Source of the DNA: an uncultured Christensenellaceae bacterium
GTDB lineage: Bacteria; Bacillota; Clostridia; Christensenellales; UBA3700
Direction: 5' to 3'
NCBI GenBank assembly: GCA_944381315.1
Contig: CALWKR010000052.1
Coordinates: 1 to 34,699, forward strand
Length of the DNA: 34,699 nt
Shown: positions 8,801-18,200 of the stretch, in pieces
Numbering within the stretch: position 1 is the first letter of the stretch
Layout of the letters: each line of letters begins with the position of its first letter
Notes under the pieces: generated by a model
Databases searched by the model: none
Told to the model about the DNA's origin: nothing
What the model saw: only the letters and a program-made list of their open reading frames with translations
Position numbers and translations under genes: made by a program

Positions 8801-11800
8801 GACGGTCTTGAGCGTATCCAACGTATAGATGTCCTTATCGATGACGCCGTCGATCGACTCGATCGTGACGGGGCTGCGGTCGGTGCCGTCATAGGTCACT
8901 TGGGTCTCGCCGCCGTAAGTGACGGTGAGCGCCTTCTTGGTGATCTCAAAGGCGACCGAATCGTTGCTCGTCTCGGAGACGGTGTAGCTGTTGAGAATTG
9001 CTTGACTTGCCGCGCTGACTGCTTCAACTTGAGCGACATAACTGCCTGCATCGGTCGGGACTCCGTCAAGCTTGTTCTCTGCGGAGACGCTGTCCTTGTA
9101 ATAGACGACCGCAAGCTCCACCCTGTTGTTGGCATATGCGCCGGTAGCCTCGGTGGAGTAGGCATAGTTGGGGACATTGCCGTACTCGAACGAAGTGACC
9201 GAAGCGTCCGCAAAGTTGAGCGTGAGCGGTCTCGGTGTGATGACGATCGTGATCGTTTTACTGATGTCTTTGAAGTTGGTCGCATCCTTGATCGACAATT
9301 CTACTTCATAACTCCCTGCCGTGACGACCATTTCATTCGAGAGGAAGTCGACATAAATATCGCCTCTGCCGTCGATGTCTTTGTCCTTGGTATTGCTTTC
9401 GTCGACAGGCTGGAAGTATGCTTTTTGCTCAAGCTGAGAGTTCAACGTACTCAGATCGGGGATCGGCGTACTGAAGTAGACGACCTCAAAGGTATTGTTT
9501 TCATTGCCGACAAACTTGAGCTCCGCCTTGGTGATCGAATAGTTGACCGTCACCGTGGTATCGGTGAAGGACAGCACGCCTTCGATCGGCGTGAGCGACG
9601 AGTTGTCGAGCACATAGTTGTCGTCATCGGTTAGAGTTACCACCATTTGATAATCGCCTACATCGACTCTATCCTCATTCAACAGCGCATTGGTGAGATC
9701 ATTCTGGCGATAATAGAGTATTTGGATCGGATTATCCCCCTCGGAAGCGTCGGTCGACACCTCGGGCGATTGAGGAACTCCGTTGTAGACGAGAGACTCA
9801 TAGCCGCTGACTTGGATCGTGATCGAACTCTTGGCGATCTCGAAAGAATAATCCTCCCATTCTGCGAGATTAGTCACCTTGTAGTTGGCGTCGTTCACAC
9901 CTGTGATCGTTGCATAATATGTGCCTGCGTCAACGATTTCATCCGCAGAGATAAACTCGGAATTGCCATTCAAATAGGATACATTGACGGTGGGCGTCGT
10001 GTAGCCCTGGACAAGTCCTGTCAAATCAATGTCAAGACTCTTGATGGTGCCGTCATAGACGAAGTCGGGCTGGTTGATCGTGACAGTAATTTCTCGAGGA
10101 GTGATCTCAAAGCGATAGTTGCGGACTATATTGCCGTTGTCACTGTTGTCGGACTTGTAGGCAACGTATCTCTTTTCGGTATCGACAAAGTCGTAAGTGA
10201 GACCACTGTTATAGTTGGACGTCAATCTATAACTATATATGCCGACATTGACCGCCTCTTCTCTGCTCGAAGTGTTAAATCCGCTGTACACTCCCCAAAT
10301 GGAATTGATGACGTTATCGCTCATGCTCTCCAAGGATGTGCCTGTACCATAGGCGGTAAGCACGAGCTCGGGATATGCGAAAGCCGTATTGTCGAACTGC
10401 TTTGAGGCCACCACTGTTGCATCCAAACCGCAATGATCGTCGGAAACGGTGTCTCCGTTGTGCCTAACAGTGTAGTTGACTCTTGTGCCCGATGTGAACG
10501 AATAAAGCAGATCGTTGCCGGAATTGCGCGTCACATCGATAGAGTATGTCGAATACGGCTGCTTGTCGTATACATTGGTAATGCTTCCGCCGAGATCATA
10601 ACTCCACAAGATGTGCGCCTCATCGTCCGCAGAATAGGTCACACGCGGGCCTCCGAGAGTGTTGGGGTCAGCAGCCGTGGCATTGGGGAACTCAATGGTG
10701 ACCGTGCCATAATCATCCGATGTGGCAAAGAGCTTTGATCCTTTTATTGAAGTATTGTATGCCAACTTGGCAGTATCTTTGATCGAGGAGTTGAGGTCGT
10801 TCGAAGCAAAGAAGACATTCGCCATCGCGCCTGCCGCGATGCTGCCCGCCAAAGTGCTTTGCGAGTTTGCAGTCGATCCGGCTCCTGTTCCGCTAGCGCT
10901 CTGTTGGGTCGTGTTGCCCGTGTATTGAGTCAAGACGCCGTTGATTGCTGTAGTGCTCGACCCAAAATATTGAAGTCCGATCTCGCTCTTGGCAAGTGCG
11001 GAGTTCCCGTTGGAGATATCGTAGCCGATGATGGCCCCTGCTCTTGCGATGCCGGTCGACTCTTTTTTCTTCCCTACACCGAGTGAAGAACTGACAGCTC
11101 CGTTGCCGGTGATGTTGATGTTGTATGCCGAGAGACCTTGGCTGAGTGCGACCATACCTCCTGCATAAGCATGAGGCGAGCCATAGTAAATTCCCGGTGA
11201 TGGGTTCGTACCTGATGCTCTTACATAAATCTCGTCATTGATCGCCAAAGATGTGTTGCTGATCGTGCTTGCATAGCTGTATCCTGCAAAGCCTCCGAAT
11301 CCGATCAATCCGTCTTGGATCGACTCTTCACCACTTGTCTTTGATCCGGCGACCTTGCCATTGACCTCCAAAGAGCAGTTGTCGATCGTAGTGTCGGTCA
11401 TACCCCCGAACAAGCCGCCGAAGATAATCGAAGAATCCCAGTCTATAGCTTCAATATTGTCCACCGTGGACGATGCTGAACCGGCAGCATATACATAGCC
11501 TTTGCTTATGACAAAATTCGAGTTTTTGACCACTGCGCCATATGCTATATTTGCCAAAGCTCCATAAAACCATATCTGGTCAAATTCGGAAAACATGGCT
11601 CCGCCTGCTATATAGTCTTCTATGATCCCATCTCCTCTAACTACGACGCCGCCATTAGTATTGGTAGAACCTGTCAAACGCGCGATATAGAGGTCGAATG
11701 CGGCACCGCATCCATCCAGCGTTGCACGGAAAGTGTTCCTGTTGTGCGCATACGAAGCCTTCGTTTCGAGACACTCTCCGAGATTGTAGGTGATACGCTC

Positions 11801-12136
11801 TTGTCCGTTGTACGGCTTGACTGCAGCCTTGGCATCTACGTCTCCGCCAGAGTTGTTGACGAAATTCTTCAACTCGTCGTTGTCCCTGATAGGCTCATAA
11901 CCTTGCGCGACGAGCATCTCATAATACTCATTTGCGTCGGTCGGATCGTTGAGATCGTAGGTCGTGCTGTTCACTGTCACTGCCTTGACCGACGTGTTCA
12001 ACGTTCCGCTATTGCCCTCGACGGACACATTGGGAGTCTCGGCTTGGCGCGGCGCGAACAAGATGCCGACGCACACAAGTGCGACGATCAAGATCGCGAC
12101 GACGGCTATGCCGATACGCTTTGCGGTTTTGTCCAT
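5855..12136 (-). CDS. Giant MBG/FN3-repeat surface protein (2093 aa)
   Basis: A very large exported protein. Residues about 8-28 form an N-terminal hydrophobic signal/anchor segment. Residues about 130-350 are a GLUG-like beta-helix region (FRATLDGCG, GGLFGGMTDTTIDNC, GFAGYSYASTISNTS). From about residue 675 to 1820 there are successive MBG-type Ig-like repeats, with recurring units such as ITPREITVTI followed by FVYDG, and DAGTYYATITG. Residues about 1830-1990 resemble two FN3-like domains (LKPDTQYTVTVKYKADANH; LDELTDYTISVRIPADAAH). The C-terminus is a small helical segment, an alanine-rich transmembrane helix (about 2066-2088) and KRRFI. No LPXTG is present. A fibrous adhesin or surface-coat role is likely, ligand unknown. 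The ATG at 12134-12136 follows GGAGGG. The gene lies 73 bp behind its 2121-residue relative, with hairpins between them. Confidence 0.9.
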   Translation of the reverse strand: MDKTAKRIGIAVVAILIVALVCVGILFAPRQAETPNVSVEGNSGTLNTSVKAVTVNSTTYDLNDPTDANEYYEMLVAQGYEPIRDNDELKNFVNNSGGDVDAKAAVKPYNGQERITYNLGECLETKASYAHNRNTFRATLDGCGAAFDLYIARLTGSTNTNGGVVVRGDGIIEDYIAGGAMFSEFDQIWFYGALANIAYGAVVKNSNFVISKGYVYAAGSASSTVDNIEAIDWDSSIIFGGLFGGMTDTTIDNCSLEVNGKVAGSKTSGEESIQDGLIGFGGFAGYSYASTISNTSLAINDEIYVRASGTNPSPGIYYGSPHAYAGGMVALSQGLSAYNINITGNGAVSSSLGVGKKKESTGIARAGAIIGYDISNGNSALAKSEIGLQYFGSSTTAINGVLTQYTGNTTQQSASGTGAGSTANSQSTLAGSIAAGAMANVFFASNDLNSSIKDTAKLAYNTSIKGSKLFATSDDYGTVTIEFPNATAADPNTLGGPRVTYSADDEAHILWSYDLGGSITNVYDKQPYSTYSIDVTRNSGNDLLYSFTSGTRVNYTVRHNGDTVSDDHCGLDATVVASKQFDNTAFAYPELVLTAYGTGTSLESMSDNVINSIWGVYSGFNTSSREEAVNVGIYSYRLTSNYNSGLTYDFVDTEKRYVAYKSDNSDNGNIVRNYRFEITPREITVTINQPDFVYDGTIKSLDIDLTGLVQGYTTPTVNVSYLNGNSEFISADEIVDAGTYYATITGVNDANYKVTNLAEWEDYSFEIAKSSITIQVSGYESLVYNGVPQSPEVSTDASEGDNPIQILYYRQNDLTNALLNEDRVDVGDYQMVVTLTDDDNYVLDNSSLTPIEGVLSFTDTTVTVNYSITKAELKFVGNENNTFEVVYFSTPIPDLSTLNSQLEQKAYFQPVDESNTKDKDIDGRGDIYVDFLSNEMVVTAGSYEVELSIKDATNFKDISKTITIVITPRPLTLNFADASVTSFEYGNVPNYAYSTEATGAYANNRVELAVVYYKDSVSAENKLDGVPTDAGSYVAQVEAVSAASQAILNSYTVSETSNDSVAFEITKKALTVTYGGETQVTYDGTDRSPVTIESIDGVIDKDIYTLDTLKTVYTLNDVTSDTVRNAQTYTVGIAPVDPEDEAFVNNYSFDTASVTVDKAPLTIALLDYETDYAAAVGGSIPYGEGVIFSVKSGEIFGADGSDAEGDGLFVVTVTGKVNDGTVNNDQTTIDSLGTYVFTMTLNDANSNAANYDLTVTASTGANELSQENAGTIVVNGTAIQHKINVTDEDGNSVAVASASDEAPNTYTIDVDYRASELTVTLQIVTTAGPMDGLTFDVPATVTNATGQGLNEGGMPYFTARNANTYTATFTIASESQGKFFFPNADGENTGNPSLTINFKINKLAVEVVPNDVQVTYGNAFESNGYTIVGDDDGLKQGAFDADGANVSIVANSYQVTTGVGTIPSAVAIGGVTFSDEALANNYQLTSDATADLTVEGRPVTISVAPTTNSVTYGDPMPTEFTISAVEDTTFANGDDITAAVSERLGYTQLNVGTSYVSLDGDGAIGNYIVTLAANTGAVTIGPKTIDIAVANGNVDYGTTSVVPVQKGVYYTNEPAFAYDDAPEFAFVYTGEASLDELEPQTTVDGMLELRIVDETLAGNYTLNFTTNGSVTVLAMQLVDGMITVTLDSDVYTGEEISYEIGGVNKLDKVSVSVTANGENATVLNAGDYTFTISGDGNYYQGSVSVVKTVAKAQLPDSVALVTSSATYSGESFESSLAISDDIQVTFAVMQDGAEAELVNAGSYDIVITAADPNYQGSVTKTFAIAKATFATPVEADLTIDVVYNAITITRDGYTVRISLDNGSNWTDTTVSDLKPDTQYTVTVKYKADANHNESGTAMISVTTPIRSAYEFEIGGVEEHFDRVVVTITVEGGVPQYSLDGETWQNFASVSGNKYTVSGLDELTDYTISVRIPADAAHEESEVKTTDVSTGIDPAKYNETLASFTGSSFTAADLGRYATLVEQYGQLTEADRETVDLSSYQAIVEAHATYIRGINSDISDAQDVAAKAAGMAGAAAAAAVAAALAIVIAKRRFI

Positions 12137-12150
12137 ATATTTCCCTCCAT

Positions 12151-12200
12151 CGCCTTTTGGCGAAAGTTTCGTGTTTGCCGCGGCGCGGTCGCGCCGCGGC
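12151..12200 (-). other. Intra-operon stem-loops ahead of the 2093-aa gene
   Basis: The 73-bp gap holds a perfect 10-bp GC stem with a 4-nt loop (arms 12177-12186 and 12191-12200). A smaller CGCC-AAAA-GGCG hairpin (12151-12162) lies directly upstream of the GGAGGG ribosome binding site. No T-run follows either hairpin, so they look like mRNA-processing or stability elements rather than terminators. Confidence 0.6.
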
Positions 12201-12209
12201 GTATCATCG

Positions 12210-15200
12210 TCAGATGATGTTGTTGCGCTTCTTGCGCCTGATCGCGATCACGCCGATGACGGTGCCCGCGATCGCTGCCACTGCCACTACGATGCAAACC
12301 ACCGCGATGACTGTCGGCACGACGTCCTCGTTGCCGCCGTCGTCTGTCGGGGGCTGAGGATCGTCCCCTTCGGTCGACATATCCTCGCCGCAGACGTCGC
12401 ACTTGCCGTCGCCGTTGGCGTCGACATGATCGTGCCCTATCGGCGGATCGGGATCGTCGGGATCCGGATCGGGATCGGGATCGTCGGGATCGGGCGGCGT
12501 CGTCTGCACCGTCTGACCGCAGATGTCGCACTTGCCGTCGTTGTTGGCGTCGACGTGCTCGTGCTGATCGCCTGCGCCGATCGTCAATGTCGCGGTCGCG
12601 GCGCTGCTGTCGATGACGTAGTTGCCGGAGCTGTCGACCGCATGGACGGTGTAGGTGCCCTCGGGCAGCTGTCCTGTCACGGTGTCGGGCACGACGATCT
12701 CGCCCGACTCATTGACGAATTGCAGCGTTGCGTCCACATTCTGCCCTCCGACGCCCGTGAAGGTAGCGGAGATGATGTTGTAGATGTTGCTGTCCGTCGT
12801 GATCTCAAACTCTTCTTCTACGTCAAAGCTGACATTGCTGACGTTCATCGGCGAGATGTCTACAGTGACATAGATGTCAACCTGCAAATAGTTGATGCTG
12901 ACGAAGAGCGTGTAGTGTCCGCTGTAACTGCCTGCGTCGATCATCACGTTGCTCTGCGTGCCGTCGGGGACATAGTTGACGCTGAGCGTGCTCTCCGCGT
13001 CTGCCGCGCACAGCCTGCTCGCGTCGAAGTCGAACGTCAGCTCGCCGCTGTTGTCGGACAGATAGCCGTGCTCGTTGCCGTCATAGATCGCTATGATCGC
13101 AAGCGGGTTTTCTGCGTCATAGTCGGAGACGTTCACCGTATTGCCGCCCCAGCGCGCCGTCAAAGCCGAAGTGAACGAGATCCTGTTGACGGTGTAGTCG
13201 ATCATGAACTCCCTCGTCTCATAGTTGTCCGCGCTGAGTGTGACGGTGACGTTGTAGGTAGCGGCGTTGGTCATATTGAGCGCGCTCGGCTGAGCGGTGT
13301 CGAATATGATGCCGTTGCGGAAGTAGGTGATCTCCGCGCCCGGCTCGCCGCTGAGCAGCGACGAGACGACTGTCAAATATTGCGACGTGCCGTTGTAATC
13401 GGTCGAGAAGTCGGGAGTGCTGTTGCTGTCTTCGTCTTTGGATATGTCGATCACCGTGTCGGTGTCGTTGTAGTAGACGGTCAAGTCGCCCCATCCTTCG
13501 ACCACAGCCTTGTTGATCGTGAAGGTCACTTCGGCAGAATACACTTCGTTGTAGTATTCGTTGCCTTGATAGTAGTAGCGATAGCGATAGGTGCCGGCAT
13601 TGATGCGGTCGCCCTCGGTGCCGCCTTGGGTCACGCCGATCCACTGCCCCGACGCGTCGTCAAAGATCTGCAGCTGGACGACTTGGCTGATGTTGGCAAG
13701 ATCGTACTCGCCGTTGACGAGCTTGACGTCGCCCTCGGGGTCGCTGTAACAATGCGGTCCCTTGTCATAGGTGACGCTGTTGTTGTCCGCGCCGATGATC
13801 TCGGGCGTAGCCTTGGTGATCGTCAATTCGGACGCAAAGCGGACGTTGTTGAAGTTGGATCCCGCGCCGGCGACATAGTTGATCTGCACCCCATAGGTGC
13901 CCAGCTCGACCGGGGTCACCGCAATGCCTGCCGCGTTGTAGTAGACGATCTCCACTCTGTCGGTGCTCGGGATGTTGATCGCGGCGCCGTCGCTGTCAAA
14001 CAGTTGATATGCAACCGCCGCGCCGTTGTTGTAGGCATAGGTCTGAGGCGCGTTGTTGAGATCGATCGTCGTCGTGACGATCTCAAAGACTTGGCGCGCG
14101 TTGTTGCCTATCTCATAGTTGACTGAGTCGACGGGAGTGACCAGCACATAGTAGGTGTCGACCGCAAGCATCTCCGTCTCGCCGCCCGTGTATTGATCGG
14201 ACGTGAAGACTTGCACGATCGCGTTTTGCGTCACGCCGTAGATGTCGTTGTAGGTCGCGGTGACGACGTGCGTCATGCCGTCGTAGAGGATCTGCGCGGT
14301 GAGCGTCTCGGCGACGTTGCCGCTCTCCTCCACTCTCCACAGCGCGGTCTTGATGTTGGCCTTGACCTTGTTGACGGTCATCTTCATCGCGGTCGTGAAG
14401 TGGATGTTGTAGTTGTCATATTGCTCCACATCGGCAGCGCCTGCCGCAGTCGGAGTGAACTCGTGCCACTCCACCGTAGCGGGATCGACGCCGTCGGGCA
14501 CGATCTTGACTCCGTCGACGGACACGAGGTAATCGCCGCCCGCATTGAAGACGCCGTCCGTGCCGCCCAAGTAGGCATAGCGGCAGTACATCGTGTCGCC
14601 AAAGTCGGTGGGATAGCCGAAGGACTCGGGCAAGCCGCTCTCATTGGTGCCCCAATATGTCTTGACGATCTCGTTGGTCGCAGCGCCGCTGCCGTCCGTC
14701 ACGAGGATGTCGGCGAATTGGGGATCTTTCTTGACGACGACCTCGACGCCGATGTCATAGTCGCGATAGTCGATGCGGGTGTCGACGGTGACTTGATCCA
14801 TATCGCTCATGCCGTTGTTGACCAAGATGCGGAACTGATAGCCCGTGCCTGCGTCATTGCCGACTTCGAACTCCCAAGTCAGCACGGACTCGCCCACGTT
14901 CTCGAATTGAGAATAGGTGCCGACCGCCTTGAAAGTGTTTTTTTGCAGCTCGGCGAGCGCAGTCGCCTTGTCTGCGCCTTCGCCATCATAGGATACAGAG
15001 TCGAAATCGACGATCTTTATAACTGTGTTGGCAGACAAGCTGTTGTTGCCGTCGTATTGCTTGGCGAAAGCGGTGGCGAGCGCCGCCGGATCTTGGGCAA
15101 GCTCGGACAACAACGTGCCTCCGACCGTGATCGCGTTGTACGGCACCGTGAACGTCTTCGTCACGAGGTCGACATAGAAGTACGGATAGCCGCTGTCGCC

Positions 15201-18200
15201 TTTGGTGTCGGTGTCGGGACCGGAGCCGGCATAGAGTCTCTTCACTTGATCGGGGAAGAGCCCTTGCGCGGAAGACAGCTTGACAAAGACTGCCGCGCCG
15301 TCCGCAAAGCTCTCCATGATCGTGTAGGAATCCTTGGAGTCGTATGCTCCGAGCGTCACCCAAGCGTCCTCATAGCCGGACGGGATCTCGGCGCTCGTAT
15401 CGTCGATGTCCGTCTTGTCCACGATCAAATATTGGACATTGGCTCCGGACGTGCCGACAGTGGCTTCGATCCTTACTTTAAGCGCGCTTGTCGCAGGCCC
15501 GAGGAAATATGAGTAGCCCATTGGCGACGCGGAATTCAAAGCGAGCTCCACGGTGTCTATGTTGAGCGTGCCGAGATCTACTGCTCTTTCATTCTCGAGG
15601 ACATCAACAAGCTGCAATCTCAAACGCGCAGAATTGTTGATGCATGCAATAGTGGCGGCATTGCCCTGACCGAGGTCGATGTCTTGCTTGGCTTCTTCAC
15701 CACCGCCGCCATAGCTGATCTGCACTTGGAGAGGATGCTTTATCCAGTTTGACGAGCCGGAAGACTCGGTAAAGTACTGCACGCTCACGCCATCAGAATC
15801 TATGCCGGAACGTCTTTCGTCCGACGCCGTCGAAACAACGAAAATCTTCTCAGACACCCAACTGTTTGCGCCGATCTGATCGGTGATGTCGGTGAACAAG
15901 TGATCTCCCTCTTTGATGTCGTAATAGAATTGATGTATGTTGTCCACCGTTATTTCGGCGTCGCCACTGTAGGTATAATAACGCGTGTCGACAACGATCG
16001 GAGCCGTAGTATCTATCTTGACGGTCAAGGACGCCGACGCGCTGCCCACGGCGACATATTCGTCGTTGCCGTTGAGCTTGTAGACGGTGAAGTTGGAGTA
16101 TGTCCTGCCTGCCGTCGCCGTCGTCTCCGTGTCGCTGAACGAGAACGTCGTGCCGCTCATCGTCTGATAGCTGCCCGTCGTGTTGTTGACGTCATAGGTG
16201 TAGGCGTCGAAAATGTCGCCGCTCGGAGCTTGCTGACCATAGGCGGCATAGCCGCTTGTATTGAGCGAACCATTAAAGACAGCCTCCGTCGTCCAGTTGC
16301 CACGACTTGCCTGATCAGATCTCACGGTGATCGCCGCAGGAATGACCGTAAATGTGAGAGGGATGCCCTGTGTAGTGCGAGCGATAACTCTCGCAGTAGT
16401 GTCGAGATAGGCATAAGTCGCCTCGACCTGCCCGTCCTCAATTACGTCTATCTCGGAGCGGAATTGATATTGCCCGGGATATATCGTGTCGGCGCGATCG
16501 ATATCTGTGCCAGAGGAAGAATACTTCCATGCATAGCAGTCGCTTTGCGGAGTGATGCTGATCGTCCCCGATCCAGTGGATGAGCTGTCTGCTGCGGTCA
16601 AGACAAGCGTCGGCTCATTGACGGGATTGCCGTCATAGATCCTTTGAGTGGTAGGAGTGCTATTTTGGAGATGCGAGATGCTGTATTGAGCCATCGTACC
16701 CACGTTGAACTCGTATGCGGTCTTGGTGCCTCCATAAGCGACGCTATAGATCATGGCTCCCGTGAAGGCGTCATAATCTCTAAACGTCGATCTCGTCACC
16801 TCTCCTTCGGTCGTCTTGTCGGCGGTACCGGTGAGAAACGCGGAGTCGTAGACCGTAGCCGAATTCATCGACCATATGTATTTGCCGGTATAATTGGCTC
16901 CCACGGTGTAATAGAAGCTTGTGCTTGCATTCTCTTTGATCGACGGCATTGCCTGATAATCGGAAGAAGCTTGATAGTCATTGGTGATCGCCTCTATCCT
17001 GAACGATCCGTCAACCGCCTTTATCTCCACGGAAATGTCATCAGAATCGCTCAACGAGTAAGCCTCGACCCACTGCGTCACATCTCCTGTATTGGATATG
17101 CCGGTCTTTGCGTGACTACTCGAAAAACCAAGTGAGTCATAGTCATATGTCAACGCGATGGCGGGCATACCGCCGTTGTAATTGGCGGTATCGATCAAGG
17201 TACCAAACTCGTCTCTTTCGATGACTGCCATATTGTCGCAATAATCGACGTCGTTGCTGTTGTTGTTGTCCAACTTGTGTCCCTTCCACGACACTACGAT
17301 GCCCTGGATCTGGTTGCCGATGCCTCCGACCGTATTGCCTGCAGATGAGATCATGTCCTTTCCGTCGTCATCGGTGAAACCGTTGCCGAACTTGAACTTG
17401 CCTCCGGTGATGCCACCCGAGAAGGCATTGTACCCTTTGCCTGCACCTTGTTCGTCACCGCGGAAGACCACAGATTGGACGGTACCGGAACCGGTCAAAT
17501 AGCTGTCAGACAGAACACCTGCACTGCCGACAAAGTATCCGACCATGCCTCCGGTGATCGCCATACCGTTTCTCCATTTATGATTGTTGACATCTCCGAA
17601 CTGGTATGAATATTTTATATTATCCACAGCCGCGGCTACATATGTCTGAGCCGCAAGATCTACATAGGTGTCGCTGATGCTGCCCGAGACAAACATGCCT
17701 GTCAAAACGCCGACAATGGACATATTGACATACGGATTCGAGTCTCTATTGTTTGCTCTATTGCCACTTGCCTGTTGTCTGCCTACGAAATTGTCATTGA
17801 CATTGACGCGGACATTGGAAATCGTGCCGAAGTTGGCACCCGACACGATGCCGAACGCTGTTCCATATTGCGGAGACGACGCAGAGAGCAGCACATTGTT
17901 GCCGACAACTTCTGTATCGTTGTTCAAAGACGGAACAGCCATGTCGGACGTATAGTCGATCTTCAAATTGGCGATCGTGCCCCTGTTGGCACCGACGAGA
18001 AGGCCGACTGCATTTATGCCTTCCAACCCATAACCATTATAGACCTCTTCGGTCCACTCGATGTTTTCTCTCAAGCTGTCATTGTTGGCGTCCAAATAGG
18101 CATAGCTCGAAATGGCGCCGATTTGATCATCACTGGTAGTAACATTCAAGCTGAGCGTATAACCATTGCCGTCCAACACACCGCGGAACGTATTGACTCC

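Noticed and set aside
5684..9634. A 1316-residue open frame on the plus strand opposite the 2093-aa gene
   Set aside because: It is in codon register with the real gene, so it stays open simply because that gene rarely uses TTA, CTA or TCA codons. It has no domain, signal peptide or operon context.
12177..12200. Rho-independent terminator inside the surface operon
   Set aside because: The stem is strong, but neither strand has a T-run after it.
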